A stretch of DNA of 64,000 nucleotides. Origin: JBBCJT01 sp037190665 (GTDB lineage: Bacteria; Pseudomonadota; Alphaproteobacteria; Acetobacterales; Acetobacteraceae). Position numbers and translations under genes: made by a program. Below the pieces are notes generated by a model. That model searched no databases, had not been told where the DNA came from, and saw nothing but the letters and a program-made list of their open reading frames with translations. How positions within the stretch are numbered: position 1 is the first letter of the stretch; each line of letters opens with the position of its first letter. Shown in pieces: positions 20,159 through 28,477 of the stretch. The stretch is taken from contig JBBCJT010000010.1 of the NCBI GenBank assembly GCA_037190665.1, positions 1-64,000 on the forward strand. Direction: 5' to 3'.

Positions 20159-20173
20159 GAGCAATTATTGCTC
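20159..20173. promoter_or_regulatory. 15-base palindrome upstream of the thiol dioxygenase gene
   Basis: GAGCAAT-T-ATTGCTC is a perfect inverted repeat with one central base, centred 38 bases upstream of the dioxygenase start and in the intergenic region shared with the TTT receptor gene. It has the size of a dimeric regulator site. Confidence 0.45.
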
Positions 20174-20203
20174 TAGGCTGCCTCGCACGGAGGAAAATGA
20201 CCA

Positions 20204-20791
20204 ATGAGCATTGCGAGGCTGCGGGATTTCGTGCGTGGGTTGACGGTGCTTGCCGACGAAAGGGCGAGCGAGCAGCGCTTCCTGACCGAAGGCAAGGCAT
20301 TGCTGGAGAAGCTGGTGCGCCACGACGACTGGCTGCCCGAGGAGTTCGCCGAGCCCGGTCCGACCTATCGGCAGAACCTTCTTCACTGCGATCCGCGGGA
20401 GCGGTTCTCGGTGGTCTGCTTCGTCTGGGGTCCCGGCCAGCAGACGCCAGTGCACAACCACACGGTCTGGGGGCTGGTGGGGATGCTGCGCGGTGAGGAG
20501 GTCTCCACCCAGATGATCCCCGATCCGTCTGGCGGGCCGATGCGGGAAGGGGAGGTGGACCGGCTGTGCCCGGGCGAGGTGATCGCTGTCAGCCCGAACC
20601 TGTATGATATCCATCGCGTGCGGAACGCCTTCGACGACCGCGCCAGCATCTCCATCCATGCCTACGGCGCGAATATCGGTTCGATCCGTCGCAGTGTCTT
20701 CGATCCCGCCACCTCGGCGACGAGCGACTTCGTCTCCGGCTACACCACGGCGGTGGTTCCCAATCTATGGGACCGCAAGGCCGCAGCCTGA
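20204..20791 (+). CDS. Thiol dioxygenase, 3-mercaptopropionate/cysteine dioxygenase family
   Basis: This 195-aa cupin-type non-heme iron enzyme oxidises a small thiol to its sulfinic acid with O2. Iron ligands are the two His of TPVHNHTVW (about residues 89 and 91) and the His of YDIHRV (about 147). The segment LLHCDPRERFSVVCFVWGPGQQTP resembles the bacterial group that includes 3-mercaptopropionate dioxygenases more than animal cysteine dioxygenase. Substrate is therefore uncertain. It is followed after six bases by an NTF2-like gene, and preceded by a palindromic operator-like site. Confidence 0.83.
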   Translation: MSIARLRDFVRGLTVLADERASEQRFLTEGKALLEKLVRHDDWLPEEFAEPGPTYRQNLLHCDPRERFSVVCFVWGPGQQTPVHNHTVWGLVGMLRGEEVSTQMIPDPSGGPMREGEVDRLCPGEVIAVSPNLYDIHRVRNAFDDRASISIHAYGANIGSIRRSVFDPATSATSDFVSGYTTAVVPNLWDRKAAA

Positions 20792-20797
20792 ACCGCC

Positions 20798-21205
20798 GTG
20801 CCGCCGCGCCCTGATCCCGTCGATGTGCTGCTCGCCGCCAACGAGGCCTTCTACGAGGCGTTCAACGCACGCGACATCTCGGCGATGGCAGGGTTGCTGG
20901 CGGCCGAGGCCCCGGTCGCCTGCATCCATCCCGGCTGGCAGCCGCTGATCGGGCGCGATGCGGTGCTGGAGGCGTGGCGCGCGGTGTTCTCCGGCCCGTC
21001 CACGCCTCCGCTGATCTGCGATGCACCGGTCGGGTTGCTGATGGGCGATGCGGGGCTGGTGATCTGCCTGGAGCGGCTGGGTGATGCGGTGCTCGCCGCC
21101 TCCAACCTGTTCGTGCTGGAACGCGGGCTGTGGCGGCTCGCGCACCATCAGGCAGGTCCCACGGCGATGAAGATGACGCCGCCGGCACCGCACCGGCTGC
21201 ACTGA
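20798..21205 (+). CDS. NTF2-like/SnoaL-type small protein
   Basis: The 135-aa protein from GTG 20798 has the NTF2-like layout: helices LLAANEAFYEAFNARDISAM, then strands CIHPGWQPLIGRDAVLEAW and LFVLERGLWRLAHHQ. This cone-shaped fold binds small hydrophobic ligands or acts in dimers; no catalytic residues can be named. It is tightly spaced behind the thiol dioxygenase and probably shares its message. Confidence 0.72.
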   Translation: MPPRPDPVDVLLAANEAFYEAFNARDISAMAGLLAAEAPVACIHPGWQPLIGRDAVLEAWRAVFSGPSTPPLICDAPVGLLMGDAGLVICLERLGDAVLAASNLFVLERGLWRLAHHQAGPTAMKMTPPAPHRLH

Positions 21206-21217
21206 GATCCGGGGGCG

Positions 21218-21703
21218 CTACAGCCCGCCGCCGCTCGTGCCAGTGTTGCTGCGCTGCGAGCCGAGGCCGCCGAAGCGGCCGACATTGCCCAGAAGCTGCT
21301 GCATGACCGACTGCTCATTGCCCGGCACCGGCGTCGCGCGCGCGACCATGCCGACATCCTTGCCGTCGGCTTCCGTCAGGGTCTTCACCTCGCGGAGCAC
21401 GCCGCCATCGTCGAAGGACAGGGCGACGACCTGCATCGACTCCACCCCCGGCATGCGGGCCACGCGCGGGCGGGTGATCGCGCCGATATAATACCAGTGC
21501 TCGTCATCGAACGTGCCGCGCGCGGACGGCGTGCCCAGCAGCGCCTGCGCATCCGCCCGCGTCGAGGTGCCGACCACCAGCTCGCCGATCAGATCGGGAT
21601 CGACCTTGTTGCCGCGCACCTGCGGGGCGGACTCGAAAGCCGAGCAGCCGGTCAGGCCGAGCAGGAGCAGGACGGTAAGCAGGCAGCGGGCGTGGCGGGG
21701 CAT
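21218..21703 (-). CDS. bamE: Outer-membrane assembly lipoprotein BamE (SmpA/OmlA)
   Basis: BamE is a lipoprotein subunit of the beta-barrel assembly machine. The 161-aa product has a signal ending GLTGC (about residue 20) and the SmpA/OmlA core: VDPDLIGELVVGTSTRADAQALLGTP followed by DDEHWYYIG. The Gly/Ser/Thr-rich C-terminus is a variable tail. ATG 21703 is chosen because it starts the signal peptide; the open frame to 21835 is a leader. Divergent from the cytochrome chaperone gene. Confidence 0.88.
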   Translation of the reverse strand: MPRHARCLLTVLLLLGLTGCSAFESAPQVRGNKVDPDLIGELVVGTSTRADAQALLGTPSARGTFDDEHWYYIGAITRPRVARMPGVESMQVVALSFDDGGVLREVKTLTEADGKDVGMVARATPVPGNEQSVMQQLLGNVGRFGGLGSQRSNTGTSGGGL

Positions 21704-21812
21704 CTGGGTATCCTGATTGGCCGGGAAGTTGACCGGCGGCCGAAGCACGGCCACACCCGCTGTCATGTCCCGCCGCCGCGAGTCAACTGCCATCACCGGG
21801 ATCGGCTGAGCC

Positions 21813-22352
21813 ATGTTCGGGCTGCTGCGTCGCAACCGCCATGAGCGGACGGGGTACGAACTGTACGGCGCCGCGGTGGCCGCGGCGCGCGCGCCCTGGT
21901 TCTACGCCACCGCTGGCGCGCCGGACACGCTGGACGGGCGGTTCGATCTGGTGGGTATCCATGCTTATCTGCTGGTCCGGCGCCTGTCGCGCGACGCGGC
22001 CCCCGGCCCGGCACTGGCCCAGGCGGTTTTCGATGCCATGTTTTCCGATATGGACCTGAATTTGCGGGAGATGGGCGTCTCCGACCTGTCCGTCGGCAAA
22101 CGGGTGCGGGCGATGTGGGAGGCTTTTCATGGCCGCGCCGCGGCCTACGCCCCGGCCATGGACGCGGGCGATGCCGAGGCGCTGGCGGCGGCCGTGGCGC
22201 GCAACGTGTGGCGGCTGGCGCCCGGTGCGGCTGAGCCGGCCGGCGCGGCGCCGATCGCGGAACTGATGCTGGCCGAGGACGCCGCGTTGGCAACCCAGCC
22301 GCTGGCCGATCTGGCGCGTGGCCGGGTTAGCTTCCGGGGCGCGCCGGCATGA
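21813..22352 (+). CDS. Ubiquinol-cytochrome c chaperone (Cbp3-like)
   Basis: This 179-aa member of the ubiquinol_cyt_C_chap family is related to mitochondrial Cbp3, which helps cytochrome b biogenesis for complex III. The conserved central stretch is FDLVGIHAYLLVRRL, then VFDAMFSDMDLNLREMGVSDLSVGKRV. It is encoded divergently from bamE and overlaps the DUF177 gene by four bases (ATGA), a pairing conserved in alphaproteobacteria. Confidence 0.85.
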   Translation: MFGLLRRNRHERTGYELYGAAVAAARAPWFYATAGAPDTLDGRFDLVGIHAYLLVRRLSRDAAPGPALAQAVFDAMFSDMDLNLREMGVSDLSVGKRVRAMWEAFHGRAAAYAPAMDAGDAEALAAAVARNVWRLAPGAAEPAGAAPIAELMLAEDAALATQPLADLARGRVSFRGAPA

Positions 22353-22864
22353 GACCGGAATGGTCGCTGCCCGTGGTCGCGGCGCGGATTCCTGCCGCCG
22401 GGCAGGAGGTCTCCGCCACGGCCGATGCCGCGACCTGCGCCGCGGTGGCAGCCCGACTCGGCCTGCCGGCGATCGGCGCGCTCGGTTTCACCCTGCGGCT
22501 CGTCCCGCAGACCGGCGGGGCGGTGGCCGCGAGCGGGCGGCTGGATGCGCGGCTGACGCAGGTCTGCGTGGTCACGCTGGAGCCGTTCGAGTCGGAGCTG
22601 TCGATCCCGCTCGACCTGCGCTTCGTCGATGTGCCGGCCGAAGAGGGGGAGGTCGATCCGGACGCCCCGGACGAGATCCCGATGGAGGCCGGCGTGCTGG
22701 ATGCGGCCGAGGCGGTGGTGGAGAGCCTGTCGCTCGCGCTCGATCCCTATCCTCGCGCGCCCGGCGCGGCGCTGCCGGAGGAAGCGGCGGGCGAGGGGCA
22801 GGAGGGCGGCGCGCCCCATCCCTTTGCCGGGCTCGCGCGGCGTATTCGGGGCGGAAATGCCTGA
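22349..22864 (+). CDS. DUF177 (YceD-like) protein
   Basis: The 171-aa protein has the DUF177 core GRLDARLTQVCVVTLEPFES with the conserved Cys, and the acidic LDLRFVDVPAE segment. YceD homologues are encoded upstream of rpmF and are linked to 23S rRNA accumulation in some bacteria. It lies one promoter region upstream of rpmF here, which supports the assignment. Confidence 0.83.
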   Translation: MRPEWSLPVVAARIPAAGQEVSATADAATCAAVAARLGLPAIGALGFTLRLVPQTGGAVAASGRLDARLTQVCVVTLEPFESELSIPLDLRFVDVPAEEGEVDPDAPDEIPMEAGVLDAAEAVVESLSLALDPYPRAPGAALPEEAAGEGQEGGAPHPFAGLARRIRGGNA

Positions 22865-22891
22865 TACGCAAGGGTCCGGGTGCGCAATGCC

Positions 22892-22920
22892 TTGCCGCCC
22901 CCCGACCCCTCTGCTATGGC
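22892..22920 (+). promoter_or_regulatory. Candidate promoter of rpmF-plsX-fabH
   Basis: TTGCCG (22892-22897) and TATGGC (22915-22920) are separated by exactly 17 bases, about 60 bases before the rpmF start codon. Confidence 0.4.
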
Positions 22921-22980
22921 CCGCCACCCATTCACATTGCCGGCGCGTGACACCCGGCCCGACCCGAGGAAGCCCAGCCT

Positions 22981-23184
22981 ATGGCCGTTCCCAAGAGAAA
23001 GACCTCGCCGTCGCGGCGCGGGATGCGTCGCAGCCACGAGGCGCTGACCATTTCGGCCAGCCAGGAATGTGCGAATTGCGGCGAACTGAAGCGTCCGCAT
23101 CACGTTTGCAGCCACTGCGGCCATTACGACGGCCGCGAGGTCACGGCGGTCGGTGGCGACAAGAAGGCCGTCGTCCGGCTCTGA
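22981..23184 (+). CDS. rpmF: 50S ribosomal protein L32
   Basis: The 67-aa L32 starts MAVPKRKTSPSRRGMRRSH. It keeps four Cys in two CxxC pairs (CANCGE and CSHCGH), the zinc-ribbon form. A large-subunit ribosomal protein; leads an operon with plsX and fabH, linking translation capacity with membrane lipid synthesis. Confidence 0.97.
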   Translation: MAVPKRKTSPSRRGMRRSHEALTISASQECANCGELKRPHHVCSHCGHYDGREVTAVGGDKKAVVRL

Positions 23185-23214
23185 GCCACACAGCGCGGGC
23201 GGGACGCTCCCCCT

Positions 23215-24270
23215 TTGCCTGACACGTTCACGCTCGCGATCGATGCGATGGGCGGAGACCACGCGCCACAGATCGTGGTCGAGGGGCTGAACATCGCGGC
23301 GGAGCGCCATCCCGGCGCGTCGTTCCTGCTGGTCGGCGACGAGGCGGCGATTGCGCCGCTGCTGCAGCGTTACAAGCGCGCGGCGGCGGCGTGCACCGTT
23401 CGTCACGCGCCCGAGGCCATACCCGGCGACATGAAACCGACCCAGGCGCTACGCCTCCGCCGCGCCTCCATGCGCGTGGCGATCGACGCGGTCGCCGGCA
23501 AGGAAGCCCATGGGGTGGTGTCCGCCGGCAACACCGGCGCACTGCTGGCGCTCGCCAAGATCGTGCTCAAGGGCCTGCCGGGCATCGACCGGCCGGCGAT
23601 GGCCGGCATCATGCCGTCCGCCCGCGGTGATCTGGTGATGCTCGACCTCGGCGCCAACGTGCAGTGCGACGTGCGCAACCTCGTCGAGTTCGCGGTGATG
23701 GGGGACATGTTCGCCCGCACCGTGCTCGGCCTGCCGGCGCCCGCGATCGGGCTGCTGAACGTCGGCAGCGAGGAGCTGAAGGGCGACGACCGGCTGCGCC
23801 AGGCGGCCGAGGTGCTGCGCGAGAGCCATATCGGCCCGCAGTTCCACGGCTTCGTGGAGGGCCACGACATCGCCGCCGGCACCACGGACGTGGTGGTCAC
23901 CGACGGGTTCACCGGCAACGTGGCGCTGAAGACGGGCGAGGGGGCGCTGAAGCTGGTGCGCGACCTGCTCAAGCAGGTCTTCACCGCCTCGCTCTCCGCC
24001 AAGCTCGGCTACCTGCTTGCCAAGCCCTCGCTGGAACGGCTGCGCGAATGGCTCGATCCGCGCCGGTACAACGGCGCGGTGTTCCTTGGCCTCAACGGCG
24101 TCGTGGTGAAATCGCATGGCGGTACCGATGCGCAGGGTTTCGCCCATGCGGTGGACGTGGCGATGGACATGGTGACGCACCGCTTCAACGATCGCATCCG
24201 CGACGGACTCGCGCGGATCGTCTGGCCGGGCAACGGCGACGGCCCGGCGCGCCTCGCCGTCGCCCAGTAG
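23215..24270 (+). CDS. plsX: Phosphate acyltransferase PlsX
   Basis: PlsX transfers acyl groups from acyl-ACP to phosphate, making acyl-phosphate for phospholipid synthesis. The 351-aa product begins with LAIDAMGGDHAP, and contains VSAGNTGALLA, LDLGANVQCD and VVTDGFTGNVALKT, all family signatures. The likely start is TTG 23215, 30 bases after rpmF. Only ten bases separate its stop from fabH. Confidence 0.96.
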   Translation: MPDTFTLAIDAMGGDHAPQIVVEGLNIAAERHPGASFLLVGDEAAIAPLLQRYKRAAAACTVRHAPEAIPGDMKPTQALRLRRASMRVAIDAVAGKEAHGVVSAGNTGALLALAKIVLKGLPGIDRPAMAGIMPSARGDLVMLDLGANVQCDVRNLVEFAVMGDMFARTVLGLPAPAIGLLNVGSEELKGDDRLRQAAEVLRESHIGPQFHGFVEGHDIAAGTTDVVVTDGFTGNVALKTGEGALKLVRDLLKQVFTASLSAKLGYLLAKPSLERLREWLDPRRYNGAVFLGLNGVVVKSHGGTDAQGFAHAVDVAMDMVTHRFNDRIRDGLARIVWPGNGDGPARLAVAQ

Positions 24271-24280
24271 GAGTCCGGGC

Positions 24281-25240
24281 TTGGCCATCCGCTCCCATGT
24301 CGCCGGGATTGGCGGCTACCTGCCGCGCCGGATCGTCACCAATGATGAGCTGTCGCGGACCATGGACACCTCCGACGCCTGGATCGCGGAGCGCACCGGC
24401 ATCCGCCAGCGCCACATCGCGGGCGAGGACGAGACCGCGGCGAGCATGGCCGCCGCGGCGGCGCGCGTCGCGCTCGCCGATGCCGGTATCGACGGCTCGG
24501 AGGTCGATGCCGTCCTGCTCGGCACCTCCACGCCCGACCAGCAGTTTCCGGCCGTCGCCGTGCGCGTGCAGGCGGAACTCGGCTGCCGCGGCTTCGGGAT
24601 GGACGTCTCGGCCGCCTGCTCGGGCTTCGTCTTCGCGCTCGCCACCGCGGACGCGATGATCCGCCAGGGCGCGGTGCGCACCGCGCTCGTGATCGGCAGC
24701 GAGGTCTATTCGCGCATCCTCGACTGGGAGGACCGCGGCACGGCGGTGCTGTTCGGCGACGGGGCCGGGGCCATCGTGCTGCGCGCGGGCGAGGACGACG
24801 GCCGCGGCGTGCTGTCGACGCATCTGCATTCGGACGGCAAGTTCGGCGACCTGCTCTACATCGACGGTGCCGTGGGCAGGCGCGACCAGCCCGGGCATCT
24901 GCGCATGAACGGGCGCGAGGTGTTCCGCCACGCCGTTTCCAAGCTGGCCGAGGCGGTGGACGAGGCACTGACCGCCAACGGCTTGTCGCACGCGGACGTG
25001 GACTGGCTGGTGCCGCACCAGGCCAACAAGCGCATCATCGACGCGATGGGCCGCAAGCTCGCCCTGCCGCCCGAGCGCGTGGTGGTCACGGTGGACCGGC
25101 ACGCCAACACCTCCGCCGCTTCCATCCCGCTCGCATTGTGGGAGGCCCGGTCCGACGGGCGCATCCGCGACGGAGAGCTGGTGGTGCTGGAAGCGCTTGG
25201 CGGCGGTCTCACCTGGGGATCGGCACTGGTCCGGATGTGA
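24281..25240 (+). CDS. fabH: Beta-ketoacyl-ACP synthase III
   Basis: FabH condenses an acyl-CoA with malonyl-ACP to start fatty acid synthesis. The 319-aa protein has the Cys-His-Asn triad: Cys in SAACSGF (about 113), His in VPHQANKR (about 246) and Asn in RHANTSAAS (about 276). The TTG start at 24281 matches the conserved N-terminus IRSHVAGIGGYLP. Genes plsX and fabH are adjacent, as in many bacteria. Confidence 0.96.
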   Translation: MAIRSHVAGIGGYLPRRIVTNDELSRTMDTSDAWIAERTGIRQRHIAGEDETAASMAAAAARVALADAGIDGSEVDAVLLGTSTPDQQFPAVAVRVQAELGCRGFGMDVSAACSGFVFALATADAMIRQGAVRTALVIGSEVYSRILDWEDRGTAVLFGDGAGAIVLRAGEDDGRGVLSTHLHSDGKFGDLLYIDGAVGRRDQPGHLRMNGREVFRHAVSKLAEAVDEALTANGLSHADVDWLVPHQANKRIIDAMGRKLALPPERVVVTVDRHANTSAASIPLALWEARSDGRIRDGELVVLEALGGGLTWGSALVRM

Positions 25241-25301
25241 TCGCGGCTGAGGTGTGGGTGCACGCTCGACGCCCAACCGGCTGATACTTCGGGACTATTT
25301 G

Positions 25302-25330
25302 TTGACCCTCCCGCCCTTGCGGCCTAGCGT
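25302..25330 (+). promoter_or_regulatory. Candidate promoter of ihfA
   Basis: TTGACC (25302-25307), 17-base spacer, TAGCGT (25325-25330), about 25 bases before the GTG start of ihfA. Confidence 0.4.
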
Positions 25331-25354
25331 GCCCGCGCGGGAAGAGGAAAACAC

Positions 25355-25669
25355 GTGCAGACCGTCACGCGGGCGCATCTGGCCGAAATGATCTATGCCC
25401 AGGTGGGGTTGTCGCGGAACGAGTCCGGGCAGCTCCTCGAAACCGTGCTGGAGCGGATCAGCGCCACGCTCGAGACCGGAGAATCCGTCAAGATCAGCGG
25501 CTTCGGGACTTTTTCCGTGCGGCAGAAAGGCCGCCGCGTGGGCCGCAATCCGAAGACAGGCGTGGAAGTCCCCATCCTGCCGCGCAAGGTTCTCGTGTTC
25601 CGTCCCAGCCAGATGCTGCGCGCCCGCGTGAACGGGGAGACGCCGGTCGACGGGGATGACGACGCATGA
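25355..25669 (+). CDS. ihfA: Integration host factor alpha subunit
   Basis: This 104-aa HU/IHF-family DNA-bending protein starts at GTG 25355. The family motif GFGTFSVRQKGRRVGRNPKTG, with the intercalating Pro region, is intact. It forms a heterodimer with IHF-beta and acts in replication, transcription and site-specific recombination, which is notable because a phage integrase gene is 0.8 kb away. It overlaps the MerR-like gene by four bases. Confidence 0.94.
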   Translation: MQTVTRAHLAEMIYAQVGLSRNESGQLLETVLERISATLETGESVKISGFGTFSVRQKGRRVGRNPKTGVEVPILPRKVLVFRPSQMLRARVNGETPVDGDDDA

Positions 25670-26181
25670 CTGACGAGACCGAGGGTGCCGAGGAGAAGGC
25701 CGGCCGCCCCCGCAAGGCGCCGAGCGCGTTCCGCACGATCAGCGAGGTCGCCGACGACCTTCACATCCCGCAGCACGTGTTGCGTTTCTGGGAGACGAAG
25801 TTCGCGCAGGTGCGTCCGCTCAAGCGCGGCGGCGGGCGGCGCTACTACCGCCCCGAGGATATCGCGCTGCTGCGGCGAATCAGCGACCTGCTCTACATCC
25901 AAGGCTACACGATCAAGGGTGTGCAGCGTTTGTTGAAGGATGGCGGCGGCATTCTTGCCGATGACATTCCCCCGCCGCCGGCCGGCGAGCGGGCCGAGGG
26001 CACCGACCGCGCCGTCGGGTCCACGGAACCGGAACTGCCCATGCCCGGCCTTGCGCCCCGTGCGCCCGCCACGGCGCGGGTGGTGGTGCGGCAGAAGCAG
26101 GACCCGGAGGGCGAGCGGCTCCGCACGCTGCTGACCGGATTGCTCGCCGAGCTGGAAGAACTGCGCGCACGGCTGCCCTGA
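25666..26181 (+). CDS. MerR-family transcriptional regulator
   Basis: This 171-aa regulator has a MerR-type winged HTH at about residues 20-95: RTISEVADDLHIPQHVLRFWETKF, then GGGRRYYRPEDIALLRRISDLLY. The C-terminal half is Pro-rich and shows no metal-binding Cys. The ihfA-merR pair is a standard alphaproteobacterial arrangement. Target genes unknown. Confidence 0.88.
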   Translation: MTDETEGAEEKAGRPRKAPSAFRTISEVADDLHIPQHVLRFWETKFAQVRPLKRGGGRRYYRPEDIALLRRISDLLYIQGYTIKGVQRLLKDGGGILADDIPPPPAGERAEGTDRAVGSTEPELPMPGLAPRAPATARVVVRQKQDPEGERLRTLLTGLLAELEELRARLP

Positions 26182-26254
26182 CGACACGCGCGCGGTTGCG
26201 TCGGCGCCTCGCCGTTGCTATCCGCTCGCCTCACACCGTCTCCCGTTTTCCGGT

Positions 26255-26331
26255 CGGGCCGTAGCGCAGTCTGGTAGCGCATCAGTCTGGGGGACTGGGG
26301 GTCGTGGGTTCGAATCCCGCCGGCCCGACCA
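26255..26331 (+). tRNA. tRNA-Pro (anticodon GGG)
   Basis: The 77-base cloverleaf has acceptor CGGGCCG/CGGCCCG, an encoded ACCA end, D-arm GCGC/GCGC, anticodon arm TCAGT-CTGGGGG-ACTGG with GGG at positions 34-36, and T-arm GTGGG-TTCGAAT-CCCGC. All stems pair, with one G-T. It is the likely insertion site of the prophage, since a tyrosine integrase gene begins 141 bases downstream. Confidence 0.96.
26292..26331 (+). other. Probable attL core within the 3' half of tRNA-Pro
   Basis: Tyrosine integrases commonly recombine at the 3' half of tRNA genes. The integrase lies directly downstream and the tRNA is intact, so a duplicate of part of this segment should exist at the right end of the prophage, outside the window. 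The exact core cannot be defined here. Confidence 0.4.
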
Positions 26332-26442
26332 CTCAAATCCTGAAATCCGCAGAAAACCGCCAAACCCTGAGGGCGCACCTTTGCCCACGGGCTCCCTCAT
26401 TCATCCTCTGGTTGCTCTGGAAGTGCCACCTTCGCCCTTCCC

Positions 26443-26462
26443 GTGGTAGCAATGTGGTAGCA
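26443..26462 (+). repeat. Direct repeat upstream of the integrase gene
   Basis: GTGGTAGCA occurs twice (26443-26451, 26454-26462), 11 bases apart. Same-face spacing close to a helical turn suggests an arm-type integrase or excisionase site, or an autoregulatory element. Confidence 0.4.
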
Positions 26463-26472
26463 GAGACGGAGG

Positions 26473-27891
26473 ATGGGGGTGCGGATCGGCAAACGCACCC
26501 TGCGCGCGCTGTGGGATGGCGAGCGCGGGAAGGCTGGAGCGTGCATCTGGGATGAGGAGCTGCGAGGCTTCGGCGTCCGCTGGGCGATCGGCGGCTTCGG
26601 CTTCGTGCTCAAGTACCGGGTGAAGGGCCAGGCGCGGCAGCACTTCGTAAGCCTCGGCATGTGGCCCGCGGTATCACCGGACGCTGCACGAGACGCCGCG
26701 CGGGAGATCAGAGAGGCCGCGGCGTTGGGGCGGGATCTGCTCGCCGAACGCAAGGCCGCGCATGAGAAAGCCGCCATAGAGAAGGCCGAGGCAGTCCGGC
26801 AGTCGCGTCCTGTGGCGGGCCTGCTAGATGCCTGGCGCACGGCGACGGATGCACAGGTCGCCGAGAAGTGCGAAGCGGGCGAGTCGGCCACCTATGAGCG
26901 CGAGCTGCTGCGCCTCGAGGCGAAGATCCTCCGACCAGCGATTGGCGGGCATGGCGTAGGCGACCTCACCGGGGAACTGCTCCAGGCACTGATCGAGGCC
27001 CAGACGTCCGCGAGCACGGCAGGGAATCTCCGCAGCCTCATCGTCCAGTTCGTTCGCCTCAGCCGCGCCCAGCTCGCCCTTGAAGGGATCAAGGTCTCGT
27101 GGCCGGTCTCCTACGAACTCACCCAGTCGAGGCGGTCGAGGACCGATTACTACACCCTCGGCGAGGCAGCGCGGATCTGGATCGCTGCGGGAGGCATGGG
27201 ACGCCGTGGCGCGCTGATCCGCTTCCTGCTGCTGACAGGCGGCCGAAAGACCGAGACGGCCAGCGCTCGCTGGCTCGCGATCGACTTTGACGATCCCATC
27301 CTCGGGCCGTACTGGCGGCTGAAGGGCCGGCAGACGAAAAACAACCTGCCGCACCGGGTGCCCCTGTCGCCGCCCGCGGTGGCGCTGCTGCGTTGGTTGC
27401 CGCCGCGCGAGTCCCGCCGCTTCGGTCGCAGTGACCTCATCTTCGCCGGGCGCGGAAACCGGCAGGTCGGCGGCTGGACCGATCTGTGCCGCGTCATGCT
27501 CAAGGGGGCGGGGTTGGAGGAGGGCACCTTCCACGACTTCCGGCGGACCATCGTGACCACGCTGGGCGATCACGGGTTCGATGCCGAGGTCGCGGACAAG
27601 CTGCTGAACCATTCGGCCGCCAACACCATGAGCGGGGTGATGGCGGTCTATCAGCGCAGCGAGATGTGGAAGAAGCGTCGAGAGGCCATCGAACAGTGGA
27701 GTTCGCTGCTGATGGGCGAGGTCGCGCGCATCACCGGCAAACCCGAGCCGGAGGCGTGGGGGTTCGACGAGGCGTTCGTCGATGTGCGCATCAAGCGCCC
27801 CCCACGATCTCAGACGCGAACGGGCTCCCGGCCATCGGTCACGGGCCGCATCGCGGCGGCGAGCCAGGATTCCAGATCCGCCGGCCGGTAG
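26473..27891 (+). CDS. Prophage tyrosine integrase
   Basis: This 472-aa site-specific recombinase has an N-terminal arm-binding domain (about 1-110), with LRGFGVRW and VSLGMWPAVSPDAARDAA like P4-type integrases. A core-binding domain follows, then the catalytic domain: Arg in TGGRKTE, Lys in RQTKNNLPH, HxxR in HDFRRT, His in LNHSA and Tyr in AVYQRSE. GGAGG abuts ATG 26473, so GTG 26479 may be the real start. The last 80 bases overlap the opposite-strand HTH gene. It catalyses integration at the tRNA-Pro. Confidence 0.92.
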   Translation: MGVRIGKRTLRALWDGERGKAGACIWDEELRGFGVRWAIGGFGFVLKYRVKGQARQHFVSLGMWPAVSPDAARDAAREIREAAALGRDLLAERKAAHEKAAIEKAEAVRQSRPVAGLLDAWRTATDAQVAEKCEAGESATYERELLRLEAKILRPAIGGHGVGDLTGELLQALIEAQTSASTAGNLRSLIVQFVRLSRAQLALEGIKVSWPVSYELTQSRRSRTDYYTLGEAARIWIAAGGMGRRGALIRFLLLTGGRKTETASARWLAIDFDDPILGPYWRLKGRQTKNNLPHRVPLSPPAVALLRWLPPRESRRFGRSDLIFAGRGNRQVGGWTDLCRVMLKGAGLEEGTFHDFRRTIVTTLGDHGFDAEVADKLLNHSAANTMSGVMAVYQRSEMWKKRREAIEQWSSLLMGEVARITGKPEPEAWGFDEAFVDVRIKRPPRSQTRTGSRPSVTGRIAAASQDSRSAGR

Positions 27892-28040
27892 AACACGTGT
27901 CGGCCCAGGCGGCAGTATTCCGGCCCGCGTCCCTTGGCAGCGAGCTTGGCCAGGGAGGCCGCCGATATCGTCACGATGCCGCGGCCGTTCAGCCAATCGG
28001 CGGCGGCCTCGCGCGTCAGATATTCGGGTGTGTCGGCCAT
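27810..28040 (-). CDS. Small HTH DNA-binding protein, excisionase-like
   Basis: The 76-aa protein starts at ATG 28040 after GAGGGAAG. It shows the HTH_17/excisionase pattern: LTREAAADWLNGRG, then VTISAASLAKLAAKGRGPEYCRLGRHVFYRPADLESWL split over two helices and a wing. Encoded tail-to-tail with the integrase, it could direct excision or repress integration genes. An alternative role in general regulation cannot be excluded. Confidence 0.65.
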   Translation of the reverse strand: MADTPEYLTREAAADWLNGRGIVTISAASLAKLAAKGRGPEYCRLGRHVFYRPADLESWLAAAMRPVTDGREPVRV

Positions 28041-28084
28041 CGTCTTCCCTCGCGGCCTCTCTCGATCGGGTGCAGTCGGCTGTG

Positions 28085-28477
28085 TCATCGGCGCGCTCCG
28101 CTTGGCTTGGACCAGCCGGCGCGATCCATGGCGGGCCCGACTTCGATGCCGCAGGCAATCACATCGCCCACGATCCGGTTGTAGGAGCGGTGGTGGGGCA
28201 CGACCTGCACCACGCACCCGTCGAGGCGCCGTTGCAGCTCGCGCGTGGCGGCGCGGTACCGCGGCTCGCCGCGCTCCGGCGTATCGACGCCACGCACGCG
28301 GACGCGGGTGCCACCCCGGCACTCGAGCGTGTCGCCGTCGAGCGCACGGGGCACGATGCAGGTGAACGGCTCCGGCGCCATGGTGCGTGGTGGCTCGACC
28401 CACGCGGCGATTGCGAGCACCGCAACAGCCAACGCCAACGACTTGACCAACTCCGACATCGGCACGCGGCCGCTCAT
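28085..28477 (-). CDS. Staphylococcal-nuclease-like (thermonuclease) protein
   Basis: This 130-aa protein has an N-terminal hydrophobic segment (residues 11-27) that could serve as signal or anchor. The SNase core follows: LDGDTLEC (metal Asp near 47-49), RVRVRGVDTPERG (catalytic Arg62 and Glu68) and YNRIVGDV (Arg101). All three catalytic positions are present, so a Ca-dependent phosphodiesterase acting outside the cytoplasm is plausible. It is 44 bases upstream of the HTH gene in the same direction. Confidence 0.75.
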   Translation of the reverse strand: MSGRVPMSELVKSLALAVAVLAIAAWVEPPRTMAPEPFTCIVPRALDGDTLECRGGTRVRVRGVDTPERGEPRYRAATRELQRRLDGCVVQVVPHHRSYNRIVGDVIACGIEVGPAMDRAGWSKPSGARR

